From the NCBI GenBank assembly GCA_040905365.1, contig JBBDRQ010000033.1:1-41358 (forward strand): DNA of 41,358 nt, in the 5' to 3' direction. The position numbers and the translations under genes were made by a program. This DNA is from JAHWKV01 sp040905365. Its GTDB lineage: Bacteria > Actinomycetota > CADDZG01 > JAHWKV01. The notes below the pieces were generated by a model that saw only the letters and a program-made list of their open reading frames with translations, ran no database searches and had not been told where the DNA came from. This document shows positions 33,904-41,105 of this stretch, one piece after another (the first letter of the stretch is position 1; every line of letters starts with the position of its first letter).

Positions 33904-33936
33904 TCCCGTTATTGCTCTGAAGGAAGGCGACCAACA

Positions 33937-34038
33937 GTGTCATCCGTCGTAAAGAAGAGACGTAAGAAGATGCGCAAGAAGAAGCACAAGAAGATGCTGA
34001 AACGCACACGGTGGCAGCGGCGGCAGCAAGGCAAGTAA
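33937..34038 (+). CDS. Small ribosomal subunit protein bS22 (AURKAIP1/COX24-like)
   Basis: A 33-residue, strongly basic protein beginning MSSVVKKRRKKMRKKKHKKM and ending RRQQGK. It matches actinobacterial bS22 (Rv0500B type), found on the small ribosomal subunit in mycobacterial structures. Its motif is shared with mitochondrial AURKAIP1/COX24. The start is GTG with GAAGGAAGG nine bases upstream. It is too short for most gene callers. Its 3' end overlaps the proposed start of the SAM hydroxide adenosyltransferase by 28 bases in another frame. Confidence 0.92.
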   Translation: MSSVVKKRRKKMRKKKHKKMLKRTRWQRRQQGK

Positions 34039-34859
34039 GGTTCGACTGTATAACCTTCCTCAGCGATTACGGACTCAGCGATGAGTTCGTGGCCGTCTGT
34101 AAGGGCGTTATCCGGGGCATCGCGCCGCGGGTGGAGATCCTCGACATAAGCCACAGCATCGAACCGTTTGACCTGCGGCACGCCGCGGGGGTGCTGGCCC
34201 GGTCGGTCGCGTACATGCCGGCCGCAGTGCATCTGGCGATAGTGGACCCCACGGTGGGCTCCGCGCGGCGCTCGGTAATCGTGCTCAGCCGTGACGGCTC
34301 GGTTTTCGTAGGTCCGGACAATGGGTTGCTCACCGGCGCGCTCGCCGCGCGCGGCGGGCCGGAGGAGGCGTGGGAGATCGCCAATCCCGCCCTCATCTCC
34401 GCGGAGGTGTCGGGCACGTTTCACGGCCGGGATATATTTGCTCCGGCGGCCGCTCATGCGGCCATGGGGTATCCGCTGGACGAGTTCGGCCCCCCGGTAT
34501 CTGTGGAGACCCTTGAGCGCCCTGCCGAGCCGCGGGTGCTCGATCACGGCGATCACCTGCACTGCGAGGTGCTGGGCGTCGACCGCTTCGGCAACGCCCA
34601 GTTGAGCGTGCGGGCCGAGGTGCTGTCGGAGGTGTTGGGCGTACAGCCGGGGGAGCCGTTGGACGTTCTTATCGGCTCGCAAGGGTATCAACTACGCTGG
34701 TTCGACCACTTCTCCGCGGCCGGTGTAGGCGACCGGCTAGTAGTGACCGACTCCAGCGGGCATGCGGCGCTGGCCGTCAACCTAGGCAGTTTCGCGGGTG
34801 CTGCGGGTATCGAAGCCGGCGATCGGGTGGTGCTGGGTCGACCCGAGCGCCAGAGCTAG
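34011..34859 (+). CDS. SAM hydroxide adenosyltransferase (DUF62 family)
   Basis: Hydrolyses S-adenosylmethionine to adenosine and methionine. The 282 residues carry the family's conserved parts: ITFLSDYGLSDEFVAVCKG at the N-terminus, DISHSIEPFDLRHAA, the core IVDPTVGSARRSVIV with the DPxVG loop, GPDNGLLTG, and a C-terminal barrel with VDRFGNAQLSV. The fold is shared with fluorinases, but these bacterial members use water. Only the GTG at 34011 lies upstream of the conserved part, inside bS22; it lacks a good SD, so translation is probably coupled to bS22 termination. Confidence 0.9.
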   Translation: MAAAAARQVRFDCITFLSDYGLSDEFVAVCKGVIRGIAPRVEILDISHSIEPFDLRHAAGVLARSVAYMPAAVHLAIVDPTVGSARRSVIVLSRDGSVFVGPDNGLLTGALAARGGPEEAWEIANPALISAEVSGTFHGRDIFAPAAAHAAMGYPLDEFGPPVSVETLERPAEPRVLDHGDHLHCEVLGVDRFGNAQLSVRAEVLSEVLGVQPGEPLDVLIGSQGYQLRWFDHFSAAGVGDRLVVTDSSGHAALAVNLGSFAGAAGIEAGDRVVLGRPERQS

Positions 34860-34960
34860 CCGGCGCCTATCGCTCTGGACAGGGTCATGACGCCCAGTGA
34901 TCCCATCAGGGCAATAACCAGCAAAAGAGCGACTACCGCCAGGGCGGTTCGGTGTCTCAT
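34856..34960 (-). CDS. Possible 34-residue single-pass membrane peptide
   Basis: An open frame on the minus strand gives MRHRTALAVVALLLVIALMG and 14 more residues: a basic start, one clear membrane helix and a short tail (SRAIGAG). The ATG lies six bases after a TATCCT -10-like box, the leaderless layout common in this window. It overlaps the SAM-hydrolase 3' end by four bases. It is too short for homology by eye, and could be chance. Confidence 0.4.
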   Translation of the reverse strand: MRHRTALAVVALLLVIALMGSLGVMTLSRAIGAG

Positions 34961-35005
34961 GGTCCCAGGATAGCGCGAAGTGGTCATTCGACCCTCGTAA
35001 CGCAA

Positions 35006-35011
35006 TAGACT
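35006..35011 (+). promoter_or_regulatory. -10 box of glsB-like gene (leaderless)
   Basis: TAGACT six bases before the ATG; no SD is present. Confidence 0.4.
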
Positions 35012-35017
35012 TAGCCG

Positions 35018-35272
35018 ATGGAACAGTTTATTTACTGGGTGATAGTTGGGGGTCTGGCCGGCTGGCTGGCGAGCCTGGTGACCGGTACGGGGTACCGGAT
35101 GGGTTGCCTGCTCAACGTTGTGGCCGGCGTGGTCGGCGCCTTTATCGGTGGATGGGTGTTTTCCGCCTTGGAGCTGGGGCCGCCGCGGGGCCAGTGGATG
35201 GGCAACATAGTGGTGGCCTTCGTGGGAGCGACCATCCTGCTCGGCTTGGTGAGGCTTTTCGCTCGACGGTGA
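35018..35272 (+). CDS. GlsB/YeaQ/YmgE-family stress membrane protein
   Basis: An 84-residue protein with three hydrophobic segments and the glycine-zipper pattern of the family: VIVGGLAGWLASLVTGTGYR, GCLLNVVAGVVGAFIGGWVF and MGNIVVAFVGATILLGLVRL. Members are small inner-membrane proteins induced by general stress; their mechanism is unknown. The ATG follows TAGACT by six bases. It is divergent from the putative 34-residue membrane peptide. Confidence 0.9.
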   Translation: MEQFIYWVIVGGLAGWLASLVTGTGYRMGCLLNVVAGVVGAFIGGWVFSALELGPPRGQWMGNIVVAFVGATILLGLVRLFARR

Positions 35273-35294
35273 GGAGTCCGGCTTGCGGGTAGAG

Positions 35295-35669
35295 CTACCT
35301 TTCCAACTGGATGCAAAGCTCGGAAATGGACCGCTCCAGCGTCTCGAGGCCCTCTGCCTTGCCGACGCACAGAGCTACGCCTACCCGTGAAGCCTCTTGC
35401 TTGAGCTCTTTGCTGACGTATGCGGTGTACAGGATGATGTTCTGCTGGGGATCGGCTTTAAGGATTGTTCGTGCGGCTTCGAGTCCGTTCATGCCGGCCA
35501 TGGCGTAGTCGATGACCACTACGTCCGGGCTGTGTTTGGCGGCGAGGTCGACGGCTTCTTCGCCGCTGGCGCCTTGGCCGACGATGTGGAAACCATCCAG
35601 CGTCAGCAGCGAGACGAGCATGTCTCGCACGTGCTTGGTGTCGTCTATGACCACGATTTCGATTGCCAC
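35295..35669 (-). CDS. Stand-alone CheY-like receiver protein
   Basis: A 124-residue single receiver domain with acidic pocket Asp9-Asp10 (VVIDDTKHV), phosphoacceptor Asp54 (VVIDYAMAGMNG), Thr82 (LYTAYV) and Lys104 (CVGKAEG), so it should be phosphorylatable. There is no output domain. No histidine kinase gene is nearby, so the partner is unknown. The start is GTG with AAGGGA upstream. It is convergent with the glsB-like gene. Confidence 0.9.
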   Translation of the reverse strand: MAIEIVVIDDTKHVRDMLVSLLTLDGFHIVGQGASGEEAVDLAAKHSPDVVVIDYAMAGMNGLEAARTILKADPQQNIILYTAYVSKELKQEASRVGVALCVGKAEGLETLERSISELCIQLER

Positions 35670-35841
35670 TGGTGTCCCTTCCCTTGAAAGTGGCCGCCCT
35701 TCCTTGTTCTATTGTGACAAGCTTTTGCGCCGCGTTTGCCCGGAGCGCGGCAACCCGTCGTGTGCGCTACGCGTTGCAGCGGTCGCCCGTGCCGAAGGTG
35801 TTACCGGCCCCGGCCGGGCGCGTGTCTTTTAAGGTGGGCTG

Positions 35842-36558
35842 ATGGCAGTGTTTCCGTTGCTGGCCGCGGCGATCAGCGGCTGGTTTTGTCTAGACCTGTT
35901 CCGTCGATTTTGGCGCAGCCGCCGCCCGCAACACTTGGCCTGGGCCGTCGCTCTGGGCGCGTTCGCGCTCGCCTCGTTCTCTGCCGGGGCGGGTATGGCT
36001 CTGGGCTGGTCCCCGGGGTGGTTTCGTAGCTACTACTACTTTGGAGCGGTGGTGAACGTACCGGTGCTGGCGCTGGGCACGCTTTATCTGTACCTGCCTC
36101 GCCGGCTGGGGCATGTGTGTGCGGCTGGGGTGGCGGGGCTGGCCGGATATGCGGCTGCGGTGGTGCTGGCTGCCGACCTGCAACCTTCGCTGGCCGCGGT
36201 GGCCGGGACCATTCCCATGGGCTCGGAGGTCATTTCGGACCGGGCAAGGGCGCTGTCCCGGTACTACTCCTACGCCGGGTTCGTCATTGTGGTCGCCGGA
36301 GCCGTGTGGTCGGCGGCCAAGTTGGTGCGCCGGCCGGGCGAGGCCGCGCGGCGGCTGATGCAGGGCAATGTGCTGATCGCTCTCGGTACCAGCGTGGTCG
36401 CCGTCGCGAGTGTTTTCGCCCGTCAGGGCCGGGGTTCGGTGTTCGCGGTCGGCCTGGCTTTGGGGGCCGGGGGTATGTATGCGGGCTTCTTGAGGGCGTC
36501 GACTCCCCGCGACGGTGCCGCCGGGCAAGGGGCGCCTACGGGCGGCGATCTCACGTGA
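35842..36558 (+). CDS. Polytopic membrane protein, unknown (coupled to ccdA)
   Basis: A 238-residue protein with about seven hydrophobic segments and a repeated aromatic region between helices 2 and 3 (WSPGWFRSYYYFGAVVNVPV). A short basic patch (RRPGEAARRLM) precedes the sixth helix, and a polar Gly-rich tail is predicted in the cytosol. I do not recognise the family. Its stop overlaps the ccdA start (GTGA), so it is in one unit with ccdA and the glutaredoxin-like gene and may serve thiol-redox or cytochrome maturation (inference). The ATG has AAGGTGGG upstream. Confidence 0.75.
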   Translation: MAVFPLLAAAISGWFCLDLFRRFWRSRRPQHLAWAVALGAFALASFSAGAGMALGWSPGWFRSYYYFGAVVNVPVLALGTLYLYLPRRLGHVCAAGVAGLAGYAAAVVLAADLQPSLAAVAGTIPMGSEVISDRARALSRYYSYAGFVIVVAGAVWSAAKLVRRPGEAARRLMQGNVLIALGTSVVAVASVFARQGRGSVFAVGLALGAGGMYAGFLRASTPRDGAAGQGAPTGGDLT

Positions 36559-37298
36559 GCGACGCGGGCTCCGTAGGTTTTTTCATAGCGTTCGTGGCGG
36601 GCGCAGCTTCCTTCTTGTCTCCCTGCGTCCTTCCGCTGCTGCCGGGTTACCTGTCCTACATGTCGGGTGTCTCGGTGGAGAAGGTCAACTCGGGCCGGGC
36701 CTCACCGCGCCGGCTGCTGGTTCCGACGCTTCTGTTCGTGCTGGGGTTCTCCACCATCTTTGTGGCGCTGGGCACCTCCGCCAGCCTGGCCGGATCCTTG
36801 CTGACCCAAAATCGCCTGCTGGTCGCCCGTATAGGCGGCGCGTTGATCGTGATCATGGGTTTGGCCTTTATGGGGGTGCTTCCGCTCAAGTGGCTTTACT
36901 ACGAGCGCCGGATGGATATGCGTACCGGCAGCACGGTGGCCGGCAACTACCTGATGGGCCTGGCCTTCGGTGTGGGGTGGACCCCCTGTATCGGACCGAC
37001 GCTGGGCGCCACGCTGTTGCTTGCCTCCCAGGAGCCGACCGCTGCCCGGGGGGCGTCTTTGCTGCTGGTGTACTCGCTCGGTCTGGGTGTGCCGTTTGTG
37101 CTTTCGGCGCTGGGCGTCTCCAAGCTCGCCGGGGTGCTGTCGTTTTTCCGAAGGCATCAAAAGTGGGTGATGCGCACAGCCGGCGCAATACTGGTTGGTT
37201 TTGGCCTACTGCTGTTCTTCGACCGCGTGTACGTGATCTCTGCGGTGATCCAGCGGTGGATGACCTCGGTGGGGCTGGAGCAGCTGGTGGGTATATGA
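36555..37298 (+). CDS. ccdA: Cytochrome c biogenesis protein CcdA (thiol-disulfide membrane carrier)
   Basis: A 247-residue DsbD-core protein that moves reducing equivalents across the membrane to periplasmic thioredoxin-like proteins for apocytochrome c reduction. Six helices are present. The two redox cysteines lie in the twin motifs FLSPCVLPLLPGYL (Cys24) and GWTPCIGPTLG (Cys145). The GTG start overlaps the upstream stop, and its own stop overlaps the glutaredoxin-like start (ATGA). The diheme cytochrome c gene of the adjacent convergent operon is a plausible client. Confidence 0.92.
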   Translation: MSDAGSVGFFIAFVAGAASFLSPCVLPLLPGYLSYMSGVSVEKVNSGRASPRRLLVPTLLFVLGFSTIFVALGTSASLAGSLLTQNRLLVARIGGALIVIMGLAFMGVLPLKWLYYERRMDMRTGSTVAGNYLMGLAFGVGWTPCIGPTLGATLLLASQEPTAARGASLLLVYSLGLGVPFVLSALGVSKLAGVLSFFRRHQKWVMRTAGAILVGFGLLLFFDRVYVISAVIQRWMTSVGLEQLVGI

Positions 37299-37519
37299 AC
37301 CGCGTGACGCTGTTCACCAAGCCCGGCTGCACGTTGTGTGATGCAGCCAAGGCGGTGTTGGTACGGGAGGCCATCGAATTCAGCGAAGTGGACATCAACT
37401 CGGACCCCGGCCTAAAAGGGGAGTACGGGTGGTTCATTCCGGTGGTGGAGGTGGGGGGCGACCGGGTATTCGAGGCCGGTATGGATCCGGAGGAGCTGCC
37501 GGCTTTGATCCGGCGTTAG
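37295..37519 (+). CDS. Glutaredoxin-like (DUF836-type) thioredoxin-fold protein
   Basis: A 74-residue thioredoxin-fold protein: VTLFTKPGCTLCDAAKAVL has the active-site CTLC (residues 12-15), FIPVVEVGG carries the cis-Pro, and FEAGMDPEEL follows. It is the size of the short glutaredoxin-like family. It is translationally coupled to ccdA by a four-base overlap and may exchange electrons with CcdA on the cytosolic side (inference). A strong terminator follows two bases after the stop. Confidence 0.88.
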   Translation: MNRVTLFTKPGCTLCDAAKAVLVREAIEFSEVDINSDPGLKGEYGWFIPVVEVGGDRVFEAGMDPEELPALIRR

Positions 37520-37520
37520 C

Positions 37521-37561
37521 AGCAAAAACGGGCCCTTCTTTAAGAAGAGCCCGTTTTTGCT
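37521..37561. terminator. Strong bidirectional terminator
   Basis: AGCAAAAACGGGC pairs with GCCCGTTTTTGCT, with an inner CTTCTT-TAAGAAG. A/T tracts on both sides serve the two convergent operons. Confidence 0.95.
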
Positions 37562-37571
37562 CAATGGTGTG

Positions 37572-38606
37572 CTAGGCGATTTGAGGTTGCGTGATCCGGG
37601 CCGCCCGCTCGGTCTTGCTGACGCCGATCAGGTGCAGGACCATCAACGCAAGGCTGACCCCCAGGTAGATGAGCGACGGAACCCGGACCGATCCGCGTAC
37701 CCGGGCGGCAGCTACCTCGACAGGCTCCGGCGCGCCTTCCTGGCCGCTGATGTCGATGCTGGCGAAGGGAACTCCCGCCTGGATCAGATCGCCCTCGGCG
37801 AACGGGATGCTGATTATCCGGCCCGACTCGGTCGCGGCTATCTCGGTGGTCTCGCCCTCGATCTCAAGCGCGATTACCGGGTCGCCTTCGGATACCTCAT
37901 CCCCGGGCTCCACGAGGAACTGGGCGATGGCGGCTTCCTCGGCTCCGCCCAGGTCGCCGGTGGTCAGCTCGCTGGTCGGAACCACGCGCGCCACGGCCAC
38001 GAGAGAATCCTTGCCGTCCACCTCGGCTTCCTGCATGCGGACGTCGACGGTGTCGAAGCTACCGGGTTCGAGGTTGACCTCGCCCTGGACCTGGTCGGCG
38101 ACGCTCTCCCGGATGCCCGGGATGGTGTTAACGGCTTGGCCGACGAACGATTCCATAATGGGGAGCGCGTTCGGCACCTCGGATGCGGTGCTGTCCTCTC
38201 CTTCCAGGTCGGCCAGGTAGACGTCGTCGCCGGGCTCGACCCAACCCTCTCCCTCGGGATAGGAGCTAACATCCCACGTACCCCACTCGGAAGAGACCGA
38301 CCCCAGGTCGCCTACGGCTACCGCTTGCCACGCGGTGTCGTTGCCCAGGTCACCCCAGAAGCCCTGTTCGCCCTTGGGCCCTAAGGCGGTCACTACCCAG
38401 ATAGCCGAGAGCAAGACCATGACCGCGAACAGGCAGGCACCGGTTACGAAATAGCCCAGCTTGGCGCCGAGAATCATGGAGGTGAGCAGCCACACGCTTC
38501 CTACGAACACGACGATAAAGGCGACGGTCACCAAAATCCCATTGAGAAAAAGGCCGTCGTCGCCAGACGCCGGCGCTTCCGTTGCCAGCAAAAGGAGATC
38601 GTTCAT
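37572..38606 (-). CDS. Membrane protein with lipoyl-like barrel, last gene of the bc-complex operon
   Basis: A 344-residue protein of no recognised family. Two membrane helices (~20-45 and 52-76) are followed by a large acidic outside region. At ~215-290 is a barrel-sandwich (biotinyl/lipoyl-like) pattern: FLVEPGDEVSEGDPVIALEI, then ETTEIAATESGRIISIPF and EGDLIQAGVPFASI. The Asp-Lys-Ala turn that carries lipoate is replaced by EIEGE, so no cofactor is expected. One more helix (~312-332) precedes a short basic tail. The ATG follows AAGGAG and begins five bases after the diheme cytochrome stop. Operon position suggests a new accessory subunit or assembly factor of the menaquinol-cytochrome c reductase or its oxidase partner (inference). 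Confidence 0.75.
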   Translation of the reverse strand: MNDLLLLATEAPASGDDGLFLNGILVTVAFIVVFVGSVWLLTSMILGAKLGYFVTGACLFAVMVLLSAIWVVTALGPKGEQGFWGDLGNDTAWQAVAVGDLGSVSSEWGTWDVSSYPEGEGWVEPGDDVYLADLEGEDSTASEVPNALPIMESFVGQAVNTIPGIRESVADQVQGEVNLEPGSFDTVDVRMQEAEVDGKDSLVAVARVVPTSELTTGDLGGAEEAAIAQFLVEPGDEVSEGDPVIALEIEGETTEIAATESGRIISIPFAEGDLIQAGVPFASIDISGQEGAPEPVEVAAARVRGSVRVPSLIYLGVSLALMVLHLIGVSKTERAARITQPQIA

Positions 38607-38610
38607 CTGC

Positions 38611-39531
38611 TTACAGGCTCCTTTCGTACTCGACAACCGCCGAAATCTGTTCGTCGGTCAGGCTTCCACCCCAAGCGGGCATGGCGCCGGTGCCCTGCCC
38701 GGAGGTTCCGTAGGGCTGGCCCGGAGTCGATCCGGACCTTACGAATTCCTCGTGCTCGGCCACGTCGGGGAACTGGTCCACCGTAGCGCCGCCCTGCATC
38801 GCCGGACCCGAACCGCCGGCGCCGCCGGCGCCGTGACAGGCGACGCACATCTGATTGAAGATCTCCTGCCCCGAGGCGTCCTCGGTCACCTCGGGCTCCA
38901 CCTGAATGTGCTCTAGCCAGTTGACGATGTCGTCGACCTCCTGGGAGGTCAGCGGGCCGCCGTACTCGTCGCCCCAGGTGGGCATGTCGGTGCCGGGCCG
39001 CCCGCGCTCGATGACCTCTTGAATGTAAGAGCGGGCGTCGTCGTAACCCGGCGGGGGGGTCTCGTACCGTGCAAACACGGTCTTGAGTTCGGGCACCTGA
39101 ACGGTGCTGGTCTCACCGGTGTTGGGGTTGAGGAACTCGTTGGTGCCGCCCTCCGCGTCGACGCCGTGACACCGGGCGCACTCCTTGCCGGCAGGGTTGG
39201 GATCGCCGCTCACGGGGTCGGTCGTTAGGGCGTAGTACTCCTCGCCCCGCTCCAAAGACTCCTCTTCAAACTTAAGCTCGTTGTTGAGCCGGTTCTGGGG
39301 CTCGTAGAGCCAGTACGCCGGCAGGAAGAAGGCGAAGAACACGGTGAGGACCAATCCCCAGGCGTGAATCCGGTTTAGGCGATCCGACTCCAACACCGCG
39401 TCTACTTCGGCCGGCCGAAACGCCGGCGGAATCTTCTTGACGTCGGCGCTCTTGCGCCGCGGCCTGAAGGCCACAAGCGCCGCACCGGCGGCAACCGCTC
39501 CGATTATCAGTGCAATTACTAACTGACCCAT
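38611..39531 (-). CDS. qcrC: Diheme cytochrome c subunit of the bc complex (QcrC-like)
   Basis: A 306-residue membrane-anchored cytochrome. Helices lie at ~1-22 and ~57-77. Two c-type heme sites follow: CARCH (118-122) with axial Met in TDMPTWG (~183), and CVACH (229-233) with axial Met in GAMPAWGG (~283). Two fused cytochrome c domains are the usual actinobacterial cytochrome cc that passes electrons from the Rieske protein to the oxidase without a soluble carrier. The second helix near the N-terminus differs from the single C-terminal anchor of classical QcrC. It lies 47 bp downstream of the Rieske gene. Confidence 0.88.
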   Translation of the reverse strand: MGQLVIALIIGAVAAGAALVAFRPRRKSADVKKIPPAFRPAEVDAVLESDRLNRIHAWGLVLTVFFAFFLPAYWLYEPQNRLNNELKFEEESLERGEEYYALTTDPVSGDPNPAGKECARCHGVDAEGGTNEFLNPNTGETSTVQVPELKTVFARYETPPPGYDDARSYIQEVIERGRPGTDMPTWGDEYGGPLTSQEVDDIVNWLEHIQVEPEVTEDASGQEIFNQMCVACHGAGGAGGSGPAMQGGATVDQFPDVAEHEEFVRSGSTPGQPYGTSGQGTGAMPAWGGSLTDEQISAVVEYERSL

Positions 39532-39578
39532 GATCTCTTTTCTGCTTCGTAGTTCTTATTATTTGACGTGCGCTTCGA

Positions 39579-40298
39579 TCACTCGGCTACCGAGACGCAG
39601 TGTTCGCCCTCGGGCTGAGGTTGTCCGGTGACGGTGCCACGTGGAGCGCCTTGGATAATGGTCGACGTGTCGACGAAGACCTGGCCGTCCACTACCTCGA
39701 CTCGGAACTGATCCAGACTCCTGGGCGCCGGTCCGTCTCGGTACTCGCCGTTGATGGAGTACTTCGAGCCGTGGCACGGGCACTCGAACCACTTGGACGG
39801 CGGGCACCACGGGACGCTGCACCCAAGGTGGACGCACTTGCGGTACAAAGCCATGAAGCCCGACTGGGCCACGTTGGCGGCGCGGTAGGCGCTGATTTCC
39901 TCGGCCTCGGCCGGGTCCCCCTCGAACAGGGACAGATAGAAACGACCATCCGGGATGAACACCGGCTCGCGGGTCGAGGAGATCTCATCCTGCAGCTCCT
40001 CGGCGTTGCCGACCGACAGACGCGACCCGAACCCGCCGCGCAGGCGCGGGTACATGAAGTCGAGCGATACCAGTCCGAACATGGCCAAACCGGTGGCGCT
40101 GGCCAGCCCGGTACCGCGCAATAGGAATTTGCGCCGCGAAACGTCTGCGACGTCGCCTCCACCCTGCAGGGCTTTGCTGCGCTCCCCGGCGGATGCCGTT
40201 GAAGCAGAGCGCTTACGCATCCGATTCATTATCAGGAAGGGCAGCCACGCTGCGAGCGAGATTATGCCAAGGATGAGTGCAAATCTAAGTGGTGTCAT
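39579..40298 (-). CDS. qcrA: Rieske iron-sulfur subunit (QcrA)
   Basis: A 239-residue [2Fe-2S] protein of the menaquinol-cytochrome c reductase. One helix (~4-24) precedes a twin-Arg element SRRKFLLRG (54-62) and a second hydrophobic stretch (~63-82), as in Tat-dependent Rieske proteins. The Rieske boxes are CVHLGC (155-160) and CPCHGS (173-178): ligands Cys155, His157, Cys173, His176 and disulfide Cys160-Cys175. The insert SVPWCPPSKWFE between the boxes contains an extra Cys165. The ATG overlaps the stop of the cytochrome b gene (ATGA). An alternative start nine codons upstream is not needed. Confidence 0.92.
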   Translation of the reverse strand: MTPLRFALILGIISLAAWLPFLIMNRMRKRSASTASAGERSKALQGGGDVADVSRRKFLLRGTGLASATGLAMFGLVSLDFMYPRLRGGFGSRLSVGNAEELQDEISSTREPVFIPDGRFYLSLFEGDPAEAEEISAYRAANVAQSGFMALYRKCVHLGCSVPWCPPSKWFECPCHGSKYSINGEYRDGPAPRSLDQFRVEVVDGQVFVDTSTIIQGAPRGTVTGQPQPEGEHCVSVAE

Positions 40299-41077
40299 AG
40301 TTCGAAAAAGATCCCCGCGTCCCATGGATAAACCCAGTTGAAACCGGGTCCTCGGAAAATGGACCCGATCATGCCCAGTATGGCGAACATAAGCAGGTAA
40401 ATGGTCCAGATGCTAATCGCAAGCTTGCGGTCTCCGGGCTTGTTGGACGGGTTCCGGTCGATGTACGGCGTCGCCATGAACCCCAAGATGAGCCACTGGG
40501 GAATGGTCACGCCGGCTACCTGCGGGTGGAAGTACCGCAGGAGCTCCTGGAGCCCGAGGAAGTACCACGGCGCCTTGGAGGGGTTGGGCGTAACGTTGAT
40601 GTTGGCCAGCTCCCGCAGCTCCGCGTTGACGAAGGTGGACACGATCACCAGAAAGGCGGTTATCGCCAGCAGCGACACGAACTCCGCCGCCATCAGGTGG
40701 GGCCACGTGTTGACCCGGTCGATGGGCTCCTTCTCGACCCTTTGGATCGCCTCGGGCTTTACAACCGCCAGCAGCCGCTGAATCCGGTCGGGCGAAGGAG
40801 CGTCTCCGCTGACGGCCGCAGCCTTACCGGCGCCTGCCGCTGGAGCGGCCGGTGTCTGAGCAGCCGGCGCCGGAGCGGCCGGTTGGTCGGCAGCCGGCTT
40901 CTCCGCTGCGGCAGCCGGCTTCTCCGCCGGGGGCTTGGCGGGCTCGCCGCCGCTTTTCTCCGCCTTACGGGCGCGGTGGCGGGCGGCCTTGGCCCGGGCC
41001 TCGGCAACCGCCGGGGACGAGCCCTTGCCCTGCTCCTCCGCAAGCGTCTGGTCGTATATTTCGTCAGGGGTTGGCAT
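40295..41077 (-). CDS. qcrB: Cytochrome b C-terminal domain subunit (QcrB part 2, subunit IV-like)
   Basis: A 260-residue protein. Residues ~1-95 are soluble and unusually rich in Ala, Pro and Lys (EKPAAAAEKPAADQPAAPAP), with an N-terminal charged helix. Residues ~110-260 are the C-terminal cytochrome b domain with three helices: TWPHLMAAEFVSLLAITAFL, the quinol-site-near signature NPSKAPWYFLGLQELL, GVTIPQWLILGF and WTIYLLMFAILGMIGS. Classical actinobacteria have one fused qcrB; here, as in b6f and bacillar complexes, it is split from the N-terminal part upstream. A TAGGAT box six bases before the ATG suggests an internal leaderless promoter. The Pro/Ala-rich leader is not part of the family domain. 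Confidence 0.88.
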   Translation of the reverse strand: MPTPDEIYDQTLAEEQGKGSSPAVAEARAKAARHRARKAEKSGGEPAKPPAEKPAAAAEKPAADQPAAPAPAAQTPAAPAAGAGKAAAVSGDAPSPDRIQRLLAVVKPEAIQRVEKEPIDRVNTWPHLMAAEFVSLLAITAFLVIVSTFVNAELRELANINVTPNPSKAPWYFLGLQELLRYFHPQVAGVTIPQWLILGFMATPYIDRNPSNKPGDRKLAISIWTIYLLMFAILGMIGSIFRGPGFNWVYPWDAGIFFEL

Positions 41078-41083
41078 CAGCGC

Positions 41084-41089
41084 ATCCTA
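41084..41089 (-). promoter_or_regulatory. Possible internal -10 box before qcrB part 2
   Basis: TAGGAT on the minus strand six bases before the ATG, in the 28-bp gap between the two cytochrome b genes. Confidence 0.35.
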
Positions 41090-41105
41090 TCCGTGTGAAT
41101 AGTCA

